A stretch of 64,000 bases of DNA from Campylorhamphus procurvoides (taxonomy: Eukaryota > Chordata > Aves > Passeriformes > Dendrocolaptidae), in contig WBMV01004379.1 in assembly GCA_013396655.1 (NCBI GenBank), positions 666,597 through 730,596 on the forward strand, read 5' to 3'. Position numbers and translations under genes: made by a program. The notes under the pieces were generated by a model that worked only from the letters and a program-made list of their open reading frames with translations, had not been told where the DNA came from and made no database searches. This document shows positions 21,966 through 33,470 of the stretch, piece by piece; within the stretch, counting starts at the first letter, position 1; each line of letters starts with the position of its first letter.

Positions 21966-23877
21966 CGCTCGGCACCTGCCAGAGGTTCTGCAGCCAGGGG
22001 GGCTGCCAAGGGTTAAGGGCATCTCCTGGCAGAGCCAACAGCTCTCCTGACACCTCGGAGCAGGGGGAGCCTGCACAGCTCCCTCTGCTCCCCTCTGCTC
22101 CCCCCTGCCTCTGGCTCCCCCGGTTCACGCTGCAGACCAGCCCACACAGATGGGGCAGCCTGGGCAGGCTCCTGAGGGGGAAGCAGCGTCCCAAGCCCAC
22201 AGCCAAGGGGCTGAGCACTGCCAAAGGACAGCCAGAAGCACTGCCCCAGTCCCAGTTCTGGCACAGAGTCCCTCGCTGGCCTTCGGGAACTCCATTCCCA
22301 TCACTGTGCCCTGCTTTCCCCATCTGCACAAAGATGACAATGGCACTGATGGCCACAGCGGGGAAGGGCAGAGGGGAGTCACCCTGAACCCAGGCAGGGA
22401 GGAAACACTTGTTAAATAAAGAGACTGTGTAAACAATGAAGGCCAAATCCTGCTCTCGGGGAGCCTGGAACGAGGCACAGGATTGCACCAGGACACAACA
22501 GTGTGAACTTGGCCATTGCAAGGGGTAAGTGGCAGAGAGGGGCTGGTGCAGCCAGCACAGCACGTGCCCCACGCCCTGTGCAGCCTCACCCACGGTGCCA
22601 CAGAGGTCCCTGAGCCCAGGGCTGCAGCACAGAGGGCAGGGGAGGACAAGGTGAGAGGCATGAGGAAGGACAGGGCTTTGCTCCACCTGCTCTCCCTGTG
22701 ACGCTGGTCGCTTCCCAGAGGGACGGTGGGGTGGGAGGAGGGACAAATAGATGTCCCAGCTGCCAAAAATGCCATCCCAAGTCTCCATCGATCTGCCCTA
22801 CTTGGCAACTGAAGCTGCAGCCACCGTCTGTGGTGACTGATCAATAAGACCTGGGCGGACAGGGAGGGAGAGGCCTTTAAATGGGAAGGCGGGTCTTTAC
22901 AGGGAACTGTTCTGACTTTTAGAACAAGTGCAGAGGCAAGGAAGAGGAAATACTGGGACTGAAGCTGCAGTTTAGTTTGGACTCATTTCAAATACCTGCT
23001 GAGCCCTTCACACTGGGGCCCTGGTGACCTCCTGCCCACAGGGGCTGCCCCAGCCTGTGTCCTCGCTGTGCAGCCACAGAGCCTCCCATCTGTCCTGCCT
23101 GTGCTCAGCACCAAGAGCCTGTGTGTGGGAATTCCCCAGGAGCTCCCTACACACCCTCCCCAGGGACCTGGGCACAGCCACAGACTCCCACAGCCACGTG
23201 AGAAGGGATCGCTGTGCCACTCAAAGAGCCTCTGGAGATGCCCCAAGTCCCCAGGTGGCACTTTGCAGTGTGACTGTCACTGGGGGCAGCCAGGTGGGGA
23301 AGGTTCTGGCCTTGGTGGTGACAGCCCGGCTGATTCAGCAGCAGAGACAGGCTCTGACGGGCCTGCCCACACTGTTTCCATCCCACTTAGTGCAAATTTT
23401 GTACCCAGAACCCCACCAGGAGAAGGCAGCAGAGAAGAAAAAGTTTTTTTCTGATAGAGGGGCTTGGTAGGGCCAATTCCAGTGGCAGGAGTGCTCTGTT
23501 CCCAAATCCCAGAGCCAGTGGCAGCTCGTTGGCTCCAATCAGAGCTGGCTGCAAGGGGGACGGTGCACTGGGTGTCACCTCCAAATGCCCTTTGGATAGA
23601 TATGGAGAGAGAGAGGGAATCTGCAGTTGTTCCAACGTTTCTTGCTCAGCAGAACAACTGTTGCAGTCCTTTTAGTACAAACCCAGCAACTGTTCCCAAA
23701 AGCTCAGCCTCCTCAGCTCCTGTCCTTAAAAAAACCCCACCAACCGATGCCCAAAACGCCGGCTTCTGAGTCAGGGCAAAAATGTGATTAACAAAAACAT
23801 CACTCAGGGGTGGGACACCTGCTCCCTGACAAGCAACTGGCCTGGCTGCCCATGGTTGGCAAATTACATCAGCCCCC
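21966..23877. other. GC-rich filler, no convincing gene
   Basis: A 302-codon minus-strand frame (22788 to 21880) and a 239-codon one in another frame cross this region, but both are cysteine/leucine/proline-rich, overlap each other and other frames, and show no domain. A small AT patch (TAAATAAAGAGACTGTGTAA near 22415) is the only island-like part. Confidence 0.5.
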
Positions 23878-24373
23878 AAAAAGAGAAAGGAAAGGGAGGG
23901 AGAAGGGGAGAGAGTGGAAAAGAACAGACAGAGGGAGGATGACAGCAGAAGGGAGTAACAAAGACAAAGAAGAGCAGGAGAGGGGAAGCACAGAGAGAAA
24001 AGAGCAAGTGCGAGCGTATGTGAGAGACAGAGCAGGAGAGAGGAGCGTGGGGGGAGCAGGGAGGGTGGGGGCNACCGGGAGGGGAGAGGGGAAGGGGCGA
24101 TGACGCCACAGAAAGCACGAAATCTGGGAAAAGTGTAACAAGAAAATAGGGAGGAAGAGACAAACAAAAGCAAAAGTGAAGGCCATCGAACAAATGAGTC
24201 TGGTGAAGCAAGAGAGCAAAGATAAGAGCAGGGAGGGAGGGATGGGAAGAGGAGGTGGGGGCATTTGGGATGGGGCAGAGAAAGGGTGAGGGGCAGGAAG
24301 AGAGAGGGAAGGGAGAAGGGGACAGAAGGAAAAAAGGAATAAAAGAAATAAACAGGGGGGAGGGAGAGAAAGA
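23878..24373 (+). repeat. polypurine (GA-rich) tract
   Basis: About 500 bases in which the plus strand is overwhelmingly A and G (AAAGGAAAGGGAGGGAGAAG type), with brief interruptions. A single N lies at 24073. The minus strand reads as leucine/serine/phenylalanine-rich low-complexity frames, which explains the 274-codon open frame there. Long purine mirror-like tracts can adopt triplex DNA and are hard to sequence. Confidence 0.75.
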
Positions 24374-26040
24374 TGTCTATTAAAAACCTCAGTGCATAAC
24401 ACAAAATGTCAGGGTTTATAGCTTCATTCTTGGCATTGCTGGTACTGAGAACCCCACACAGAAATGTCACTGCTTGTCATGTTTAATCACCTGCTATTTG
24501 TTAACACCTTCGCTGCGAGGAGTCTGCCCCTCACCCTTCGCAGGCTTTCCTTTTGGAGGAGAAACTGCACAAACATGCCCTGCCTCGAGTCCTGCTCGGA
24601 CAGCTCTGGCTGCAGCCTGAGCTGGGCACGGGAGGCCACGCAGGGCTGGCACAGTGGGCAGGCTGTGACATCCCACTGGGACTCACAGCACGGGGCAGGT
24701 GAACAGGCACCACGTCCAGAGGCAGAGGGACGGGACAGAGGATGCTCCTGGAGAGCAGGACCATCCTGGGAGCAGCAGGGAACAGGTGAGGGGGGTGGGC
24801 TTGGGGCCCAGTGACTGTGGGGCAGAGTGAGGGGGGAAGGCTCAGCTCATAAAATCAAGGTGCAGAGGGTGGTGAGTGCGAGGGAAGGAGGAGCAGGGTA
24901 CAAGCCCTTCTCCTGCTGCACCCACCCCATGTGCTCCCATCCCACTCATGTCCTGTGCTGAACACAGAAATAAAACCCCCGAAATCCAGGCAAGTCTGGA
25001 ATTCTCCAATCTGTTTGCCTGAGCAGCAACTGTCACATAAAAGCAAACATCCAAAGCTATTAAATGTACAGTTACAGTTCCTTGCCCTGGCATCTGCACT
25101 GGTGACTTTGCTCCAGTTCCTCACAAAGCCTTGCACTGATGGTTTTTATTTATGCTGGTTTTCCCCTGGGTCAGGCACTTGTGCCCCCACTGCCTGCACT
25201 TCCCACCCAGCCACATACTGTCTGTCTGACATCACACTGCACTGCTACAGGAATTATTTTGAGGTCATCACTACACAAGACTTTTCCCTACTATTTCACA
25301 CACTCCAACTGGAAAGAAATCAAAAAATACTCTCCCCCATACAGTAGGGCTCTCCCATACAATGAAAATCTAATTCTACAGTTTTCAGGCTTACAGGAAA
25401 AAATCATCCCCCAACCTAAACGAGCTAAAACTTCAAGATGTGTGTGTGAAGATCACCGGTGCAGCTATTCAGTTTAACCACAGAATGGTGACCAGCCCTA
25501 TTTCAGTGAGGGCTCAGCTTCGACACAGCCCCTGCCCCACACTCCGAACTGCTTACGTCAGGGTGCAGTTTTGGGAGTGCTGATGCCAGTGAAGTCACAC
25601 TTCCCCTCCTGACAATGAAGAGAATTTGGGGAGCTGAAGAAATGACAATACCATGAGCTGTAAGGGCAGCCTAAATGCACCCAAACCTCTTCTTGCAGGC
25701 AGCAGAAGCCATCGGCAGCTCAGCCCCCTGACTGCTGGGTGCCTTCTCCCTGCGTGCCCAGATCCCTCCTGCTACCCCAAACTCCACAAATATATTCAGG
25801 CCCAGTTTCTGAGCCCGGGCTGTGACACATGAGCCCAGCCAGTGACCACTGCCTGCTGTGTGGGGAAGGCAGGCAGAGGCTCAGCCCAGGACTGGGGACG
25901 GTGGGTCCTGCCCCGAAGGGCCGGCACGAGGTCCAGGAGCCACCCCAAGTCCTATTCTGGGAACGGGAACAGTACACAGAAAGGCCTCCCGCTGGCCTTT
26001 GGCCAAGGATAAAATTCACCCTTCTGAACACAGGCCAAGA
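24374..26040. other. mixed filler, no gene seen
   Basis: 24400-24500 and 25010-25480 are AT-richer and unique; the latter could be an old unrecognised repeat or weak CNE. The rest is GC-rich filler. No exon or RNA gene is recognised. Confidence 0.45.
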
Positions 26041-26640
26041 TGATCTAAAGTGACTACTGACTTTTGTTGCCCAACTTGAGTCACCTTAAATGGGCCTATT
26101 TTTCAAAGTGTCAGTGCTCAGCACGGCCGAGAATCGGGCTCTCTGAGATGTCTAATTCTACATGTCCAGTCACTGCTGTAACAAGAAAGACCATTATTCT
26201 TCTCCTATGTGACTTCTTCCAGTCTGGCCAGGCCTTTTATCTTTTCTCCTCTCCCCTCCCTTCTCCTTGTTCTTTTCTTTTTCAGCTTTTTATGAATTTC
26301 TCTCAGCTTTCCTCCCTCTCCCCCCCTCAAGGTCATGCAGCTCATTTCCACGTTGAACATTTACTCAGCAAGCCAGGTCCTTTCACAGGCGCTCACCACA
26401 AATATGCTTTCTGATAAAGTACGGAGAAAAGAAACTGTGAAACCCAAAACAATGTCAGAAATGAATAAAAAAAATCCCACCAGGGCAAAGCAGGGCTGTA
26501 ACAGGTCAGACTGATTCAATGCAGAGAGCAAGGAGGTAAAACACACCATTTCCCTGCAGTTCTCTGATTATTTTCTTGCTCTCCTTTCATATTTTACTTT
26601 TCTGAATATTCTGTTTTGCTGTTAGGGCTGTGCCACCTAT
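26041..26640. other. AT-richer unique block, weak CNE candidate
   Basis: Contains CCTTAAATGGGCC, GATGTCTAATTCTAC, GAAAGACCATTATTC and a CT-rich patch (26225-26330), followed by AATGAATAAAAAAAATCCC. Motif density is lower than in the strong islands. Confidence 0.3.
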
Positions 26641-28200
26641 CTGAGGGAGACTGTTATATCTAACCTCTTCTCTTTATGCACAGTGAAACTCAACCTCACC
26701 CCCAGGTGAGATGGATGCAGGTCCCAGGCCAGGGGCACCTGCTCCTTTCTGGCAGTGAGTGGCAGCCCAACCCCTTCCTGAGCAGGGTGTTTCCAGCTAC
26801 GCACTTTGCTTGGCTTTCCTAAGCCCATTACTGGTAAGCAGCTTGCACAAAGCACCAGGGGCAACACACAGCACAACCTGGCATGGCCACAGAAGGCATA
26901 CAGGAAGGTCAGAGCCCTCTCCCCTCTCAGGAATGGACTGGGCCCTTCACATCAGTGTGCTAAGAGGGAATGGGTCCTGGAGAACCATTTTCATACTTAA
27001 TTCCCAATTCAGCTCCCAGACCAATCCTACAGATTGTCAGAAACTATGAGCAGCTTCACCAGGGCCATTCTCCAGCCTAGGGCAGTCTCCAGAGAGCCCA
27101 GCCATCCTCGCTGCTCTGAGATGCTGCAATTTTGATAAACCTCCAACTCCAAAGAAACAGAATTTGGCCAACACAGCATGACTTTGAAAATCCAAGCCTC
27201 AGGCTTGCAGTGTCCAAGAAAGTTTTAAGATAATTTCTTAGTGACATCATTTCAATCTCCATCTGATCATCAGTTCCTGACCCTCACACAAAAAGACAGG
27301 CATTAAGAGTGTCAATGCCTCACTAACACCACCTGAGATCCAATGCTGCTTGGCTTCTGTGGCCCCTGGGAACTGATAAGGAAAAGTAACTTTTGGCTTT
27401 TGTGTTCAGGTCATGGTTTGATGCCCAGGAGGACACCCAGCCCACAGTTTACTATGGGAGAGAGGCCACCATCCTGTGCTGACCAGTCAGGTTTGGGCTA
27501 ACAAGCATGTAGTAACAAAAGGCTTCCACCTACAGAGACCCCTGAGGGGTTCCCTGAGCAACACTCACTGCCTGGAGGAAAGGGAGATGCTCTGAAAGCA
27601 ACTACCCTCTCTTTTGAGCCAGCACGGCTCTGCCTTCTCCTCACTCTAGAGCTGTTGCTTTAGGTTGCTTCATGTTGTGACTTTCCTCTTCTGAAAGAAG
27701 AGAAATCTCGAGATTCCCCCTGGCAGGAGGGAGGTAGCTGCCCCCTGTGCTGCCTGCCCTCCACAGCTCTCCCCTGATTTCCAGCACAGCAAAAGGCATC
27801 CCCCACTGCTCCCATGCACTGCCCACCCTGCAGTCACTGCCACAGAGCAGGGACCCAGCTATCCCGTGTCCACAGAGCCTGACTTCTCCTGGAAGCTGCA
27901 GAAATATGCCCTTCCATAAACAGACAGCTCTGCCTAGGAAAGGCTCCAAGCTCTGTTGGGATACCCTGTGTTGTGCTGGCTCAGGGAGCTGGCTGTGAAC
28001 ACCCTGGAGTAGCATGTGGAACACTCAGCTTGCTGGACCTGTGCAGAGCTGTGCTCCTCAGGGATCCACACAGCCCACACCAGCCAGAGCAGGCACCTTG
28101 GCAGGTGCCACGGCAGAGCCATCACAACATTTGGGTCCACCAGCATGACCAGAACTCATCAGAAACAGTAAGTTGCAAGTTTTGACAGTCACAGCCCTGA
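26641..28200. other. unique filler, no gene seen
   Basis: Mixed composition without recognisable repeats, exons or RNA genes. Confidence 0.5.
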
Positions 28201-28489
28201 ACTAAAACATAGTTGCAAAATAATTCTAATTTAAAGTGCTTTTGGCCACTTGCAACTCTGGGTTAGCAGCACAGCGATGGGGACAGCAGCACACCAGTGG
28301 CAGTGCCACCATCCTGAGTGGCAGCACGTGCAGAGGGAGCAGGCCAGGGTGCTGTGGGGTGCTGTAGGACACGCTGTGGGCAGAGGCTGGGCACTGAGCG
28401 GGGTGTCCCCACACTGTGCTCGGGCTCCTGTGCCCCTCGTGTCGCCCTGGCACGGCCCGTCTCGTCTCACTGAGTGCTGCCCGCCCTCC

Positions 28490-28640
28490 CTCCCTCCCAA
28501 TGCGCACATGGCTTTAATGTTTTTATTACCTGTTTGACTCGCTGCCTTATTGCTTCTCCTCTTAATGGGGCTGTAACCGTGGAAACGAGGAATAAACGGC
28601 CACCAGAAAATGAGATGATTAAACAGGTCACCCTGGCAAA
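28490..28640. promoter_or_regulatory. strong candidate CNE with RFX-like X-box
   Basis: Starts at AATGCGCACATGGCTTTAAT, then TTTTTATTACCTG, CCTTATTGC and CTCTTAATGGGG, directly followed by GTAACCGTGGAAAC at 28573-28586, which fits an RFX X-box (GTNRCC-N2-RGYAAC) with one mismatch. It ends with GGAATAAACGGCC and GATGATTAAACAGG. CpG-retaining AT-rich texture. Confidence 0.55.
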
Positions 28641-29425
28641 ACAAACTCGGTGTTCACACAGCCCGGGCTGCGTGTGCAGTTCCTGCCCAGGGAAACGCGG
28701 GGCTGGGTGGCAGAGGGTGCCAGGGCTGGGTCAGGCTCCTGCAAGGAGTGTGGGCTCTCTGCTGAGAGGTGCCCCCTTGGAGCAGTGTGGTCCCTGCCCA
28801 GGAGGGATGATGCCGTGTGCCTCCCAGGAGAGACATGTGGAAAATGGCAATGTTTGCTATGGGAAGATGGAAGATAGCGAGGGCAAGACACATCCATGTA
28901 ACTGGGGAAAAAATAGCAACTCTGATGAATATAAATAGGCTGGACTGAAAACAAAACACCAGTCTGAGACAAGTTGGTGTCCTCTGTTGTCCCCGTCTCT
29001 GGCATTGCCCACGCCTGCCTCGTGGCAGCTCCCAAGGGAGCAGAGCCTCTTCTGCCTGCACTTCTGCAGGCCCACAGGGCACAGCTCCACCACTCTCCTC
29101 GTCCCTGCTCATGGGCAAAGGCACGGCACTGCCCAGCCAGGCACTGCCAGGGGCACGGGCAATGTGGGACCTCACAAGGCACACACACGGCTTTCCCAGA
29201 AGCATCTACAGTCACCGTGCTCCCAAATCCTGCTCCAGTGCCATGTGGCTGGCAGGGAGGGGACAGGGCCGTGACAGCTGGGAGGGCACGGGCACAGCAC
29301 GGGCGGGTGGCCAGGCCTGGGATGACACCCCAGCACAGCCCTCCTCGCCGTGGGGGACGGGGTCAGGCCACACCAGCAAGACAAGGAGAAGGCAGAGGGC
29401 CTGCGTGTCTCTGCACCCCGCTGGC
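28641..29425. other. GC-rich filler, no gene seen
   Basis: G/C-skewed unique DNA. Overlapping minus-strand frames of about 190 codons have no domain. Confidence 0.55.
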
Positions 29426-29570
29426 TGCCAACATCTCAATGAGATCTCAGGCAAGCTCAGAGGTAATGAGTTTCAGACCAAAATGTTGTTGAAAACAAAA
29501 ATAAAACCCCAAAATATGCACACCGCAATCAAAAAAGCACAATCACAAACCAACATTCAAAGTAGTGAGG
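29426..29570. promoter_or_regulatory. weak candidate CNE
   Basis: AT-rich segment with AAAATAAAACCCCAAAATATGC and GCACCGCAATC cores. Short, and bordered by ordinary sequence. Confidence 0.3.
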
Positions 29571-29799
29571 ATCCTGCCAGAATCCCCATCCTGTCCCAAC
29601 CTGTCCAAACCCAGACTCATTGGGTGCTGGCAGTCTGGGAAGAGCAGACTTACTCCACCAAGAGCAACAAATTCAGCAGGAGAAATTGGAACGGCAAAGC
29701 CTGGCGAGGTGGAGATGTGAGACAACTGCTTGGAGCACACAGGCGAGTGGTTGTGCTTTCTTTCAAGAAAAACAGCAGGTGGTTTATGAAAAGGGCCCT

Positions 29800-30260
29800 A
29801 TTCTTTAGGGTAATTTGAGCCATATTTCATTGTTTGATAGAAAAATCCTAATATTCATGACCTTCTTTAACTGGGAGAAGTTTGCTCATCTGAATATCAG
29901 CCCACAGACAAATGGGAAAATGAAAAATAAAGAGAGTAAGATAATGGAAGGGAGGTGGAGGGGGGGATAAAAAAGGCAAGGAAAAGCAAGACAGAATCAA
30001 AGACAAAATGGGAAGTCCAGGAGGGTGACAAGAATGACAGGTCTGTGGGAATATGGAAAGTAAGGAGGACATAAAGGAAAACTATTTAGCAAGAAAAGTT
30101 AAATAGTGCAGCATAAAAAAAAGGCTGAGAAAAGCAAGAGTGAGTGATGGAAAACAGCAAAGGAGCTTCCCCTTAAAGTTTCCAAACGCATGAATCAACT
30201 TTGCAAAACCCAGATTCTTGTCCTACTGAGCTTCTGTTAAAAATATTCACATGCAATCAA
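29800..30260. other. AT-rich then purine-rich stretch
   Basis: 29810-29925 is AT-rich and island-like (GGTAATTTGAGCC, CCTAATATTCATGACC). 29925-30170 is strongly purine on the plus strand, a shorter relative in composition of the 23.9 kb tract. No coding signal. Confidence 0.4.
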
Positions 30261-30829
30261 GAAATAAAATCAGACCCTCTCCCCAGCCTCTGTTCCCTCA
30301 CCCTCTTCCAATCCGGACCTCCTCTGCTAACATCTGCTGCCTGCCTTCGGGACATGCAGATGGTAATTACTCCAGGAGCAGCTTCCTCTCCTTTCCCTGC
30401 TTGCAGAGGGCCACTTGGAAGAGAGCTTCAAGCCATGGAAAGATACCACACACACCTCCACAGCCGGGAGAGGGGGATGTGGGAGCCAGGGCCATGCCCA
30501 GAGAACCTGACAGCGCAGAGGGTGGGAGGTGGGTGCAAAGATGAAGACATTTGTCTACAAAACACACCAACAAAACATCCCCCCGGCCCCAAGAAGGGGA
30601 GCCTGGGGAGAAGTTGGCTTGAGATGTGGAACTGCTCATGCTGCTCCAGATAGGGGAAGGGGTGCTGGAGGAGAGGTGTGCTGGGGAAGGGCTGGCAGTG
30701 AGGAGGAGGAGGAGGAGGAGGGCTGCCCTGGGCGAGCCGGCTCAGGGAGTGGATTCATACAGGCATGGAGCTGGCAAACACCAGGCACAGAGGTGGAGCT
30801 GCTTTAATGAGAAGATGCTTCTATGACTC
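30261..30829. other. filler with (GGA)n tract
   Basis: Unique sequence apart from a GGAGGA-type trinucleotide array at about 30702-30721. The arginine/glutamate-rich frame across it is an artefact. Confidence 0.55.
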
Positions 30830-30960
30830 AGGCCTCAAAGGGATTGGGACTTTATTATTTTATTTTTCCATAATAAATTATGCCCTGGGATGCCAGGTCC
30901 CGCCGGGTTTTTCTGGAAATACCAGACAAAAGCTGGTGTTGCTACCTGGCTTTTGACAGT
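30830..30960. promoter_or_regulatory. candidate CNE with inverted repeat
   Basis: AT-rich GGGACTTTATTATTTTA and CATAATAAATTATGCC are followed by a 7-base inverted pair, GCCAGGT at 30892-30898 and ACCTGGC at 30944-30950, with an inner CTGGAAATACCAG hairpin. No mature microRNA sequence is recognised, so I call it regulatory DNA with low confidence. Confidence 0.35.
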
Positions 30961-33224
30961 TTCCCATGTATGGAAGCTGAAGGTTCCTGGTTCTTCCTCT
31001 GCTCTGCCCTGGCCCAGCCAGTCTCGGGAGCCGGGCTGACACCACCACACCATCCCAAGAGAAGAGCCCAGCTGGAGCCCCACACCTGCCTGTCCTGGAG
31101 AGGTCCCTCTGCAGGCCCATGACAGCCCAGCCTGGCCCCACGGGTGCTCCCAGCCCACGGGGCTGCAGCTGCTGGGATGGCAGAGGTGCCACGGGCCAGG
31201 TGGGCGCTCCCGGGAAGCAGGAGTGGGATGAGCTCTCGCACAGCCCGGGCACCACACCCTGGCTGGAGGGAGGAGCTGCTGCCCGACCCCCGCACCCATC
31301 CGTGGCCAGCAGCCAGCCCTCATTGCCTTATCTCCATCACTGAAGCGCCCAGCCCTGGCTCTGGGCTGCACAGGGGAGGATCATTATGCCCACTTTATAG
31401 ATTAGGACTTATTCATCCTACACCAAATCCTCAGACTCTGCCATGTCTCTCAGACCTGTTCTGGAGCTCTTTGTCAGATTTAGGCTGAACTTGGCCCTAG
31501 CTCAGCTCAGAAACTTGCGTTACAAAACTCCCCTGTACAATGGCCTGCCTGCCCACGGCTGTGGACCGAGCTGATGCCAAGGGCATTGGTCCTGGCAGCA
31601 GGAATGGTGGGGAATTCACTGCAGGCACTGGGAGCACAGGGACACCCCACACACAGACCATGCTGGTCTGCCCCTGCTGCTAAGAAAGATCCACTCATGG
31701 CCACGATGATGCAAGCACATGGAAACAGAGTGTTCATCAAGGCAGTGTCTTGAGAGAGCAACCTGGAGAACACCAAGTTCAGCACAACAGCAGCCCAGGG
31801 CACGTGAGTGTCCGGGAGCAGGGAGGTGGGCCAGTGTCTGGGGCAGACGTGCATGTGCAGGACACGGTGACGGGGACGTAGGTGTTGGGTGTGGGGAACA
31901 CCTCCAGAAATGCTCCAGCACAGCTCGCTGTTTCTACTGATTTCACAAGAGGCTCTGCTAAAATGTCACCTCTCCAAAGCACAACATGAGCATGTCGGTG
32001 AATCATCATTTCACACCCCAAAACCAGGAATGGGTGGCAAAACTCTCTAGTGAGGCACCAAATCCTCAGGGGATTGCCATAAAATGCACCCGGTGACTTG
32101 AGTCTTCCCATCCTTTTTCCTTGTACCTCCTGCTCTCCACCCCTTGCTCTCTCTTGCCAACCTACACGGGTTGTTCAGCTTTTATTTCGAGCATGAAACT
32201 GCCTTAGGACTGGAAGCTTTAAGCAGTTTCCCAGCCTCCAGAAATTTTCTGGTTGTGTTTCTCCATGGCACAGCAAACAATTGCTTCGGTGCCTGGCCAC
32301 CACACCTAACTCCCAAACGCAATGAGAACTCGGAATTCTTTGGGAAACTTAAACAAGAACGTATTTCACATGAGTGAAGTGCATGTTTTTTGTTCACTCT
32401 ATTCCTGAAGGGACTTGACAAACTGTTTCATTTTCTGGAATCATCATATGAAGAGAGATGGGAAGTCCCTTGAGGAAGGGCAGAAAGCTGGTGCCAGGTT
32501 AATACACTGGGAAGGGAAGCTGATGGCTGGACTCAGCCTCTGAGAGCTCTGTGGACAGGCAACAAGAGGGTCTCGAGTCTGGGGGAGGGAAGGACATCAC
32601 CATCCCTCTCCCAAACACACTCTACTCTGCAGACAAAGCCTGTGCTTACAGGAACAGCAGCCCAGCCCCTCACCTGCGAGCGGTGCCACTGCCTGTCCTC
32701 CCCAGCAGCTCCTGCCAGGACCAGGAGCCCACCCCAGGAGCTGCACAAAGCAGAGGCAGCTCCAGGCACTGATCCCTGCCCCGTGGCCACTGTCAGACCA
32801 GAGATGAGCCCCATCCAGGGCAGCTCTGTGTAGCCCCTGGGTTTTGCCTACCCAGGGACTGTTCTATCCCCCTCTCGCAGCACCATGAGGACCTGGCCCA
32901 GCCCTTCACCCACCATGCCCCTCCAGCATCAGAACCCCCTTTACATCCTTAACCCAGCACCAGCTGCTGTTCCAGCCTGCAGATCACTGGTCAAGCAGGA
33001 ACGGGGATTAGAAGCCAGCAAGTTTTTCTTCTGCTACCAACGGCTGCTTCCATTTCCCCTGTGAGCCCTCGGAGAGGAAACAGGGAGCAACAAGGTCCTG
33101 GTCCAAAGGGCTCTCAATCCTCAAAATGGATTTTACCTGTCTCTGAAAGCTGCCTCCATCTCTCACCCCCATTGCTTTCTCCCTAGGGAAATCAGTCTAA
33201 AAGGGGCTAATGGAACAATGTCCC
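30961..33224. other. GC-rich filler with a MIR trace near 31.4 kb
   Basis: Mostly unique GC-rich DNA. At about 31377-31412, ATTATGCCCACTTTATAGAT matches the reverse-complement core of a MIR SINE over a short length. 32140-32450 is AT-richer and unique. No gene is seen. Confidence 0.45.
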
Positions 33225-33470
33225 TCTCTCTCCCCCCTCTCATTTTCTCTCTTTTTTTTTTATTAGCATTTGTGGAATTTATTCCCAAACTCTCCTAATC
33301 TTTCGTACACAACCATTTGATTTGCATAACCCAGCCCCCTCTCATAAAAACTGGCTGCTAGTTTAATTAAAAAATGTAAATTTGCTGTCATCTCGGGGCC
33401 TGGTGAATTAGGACGACATCGGCATTTTTTATTGCTGAAGACGTCCAAATTGATCCAGTCCGCACTGAAC
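33225..33470. promoter_or_regulatory. strong candidate CNE with octamer site
   Basis: About 245 bases of dense unique sequence: TTTATTAGCATTTGTGG, CTCCTAATCTTTCGTAC, the POU octamer ATTTGCAT at 33320-33327, GCTAGTTTAATTAAAAAATG, GGTGAATTAGGACGACATCG and CCAAATTGATCCAGTCCG. Several CpGs survive in AT-rich DNA, which suggests constraint or lack of germline methylation. The minus-strand frame across it has no recognisable domain. Octamer binding by POU/OCT proteins is known for the motif; enhancer role is inferred. Confidence 0.6.

Noticed and set aside
21880..22788. 302-codon minus-strand open frame
   Set aside because: Cysteine/leucine/proline-rich, overlaps another long frame on the same strand, and no family is recognised.
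23646..24470. 274-codon minus-strand open frame
   Set aside because: It is the pyrimidine strand of the polypurine tract, giving leucine/serine/phenylalanine repeats; contains an ambiguous base.
30883..30955. microRNA precursor
   Set aside because: The inverted repeat is only 7 bases with a long loop and no known mature sequence; not called as an RNA gene.
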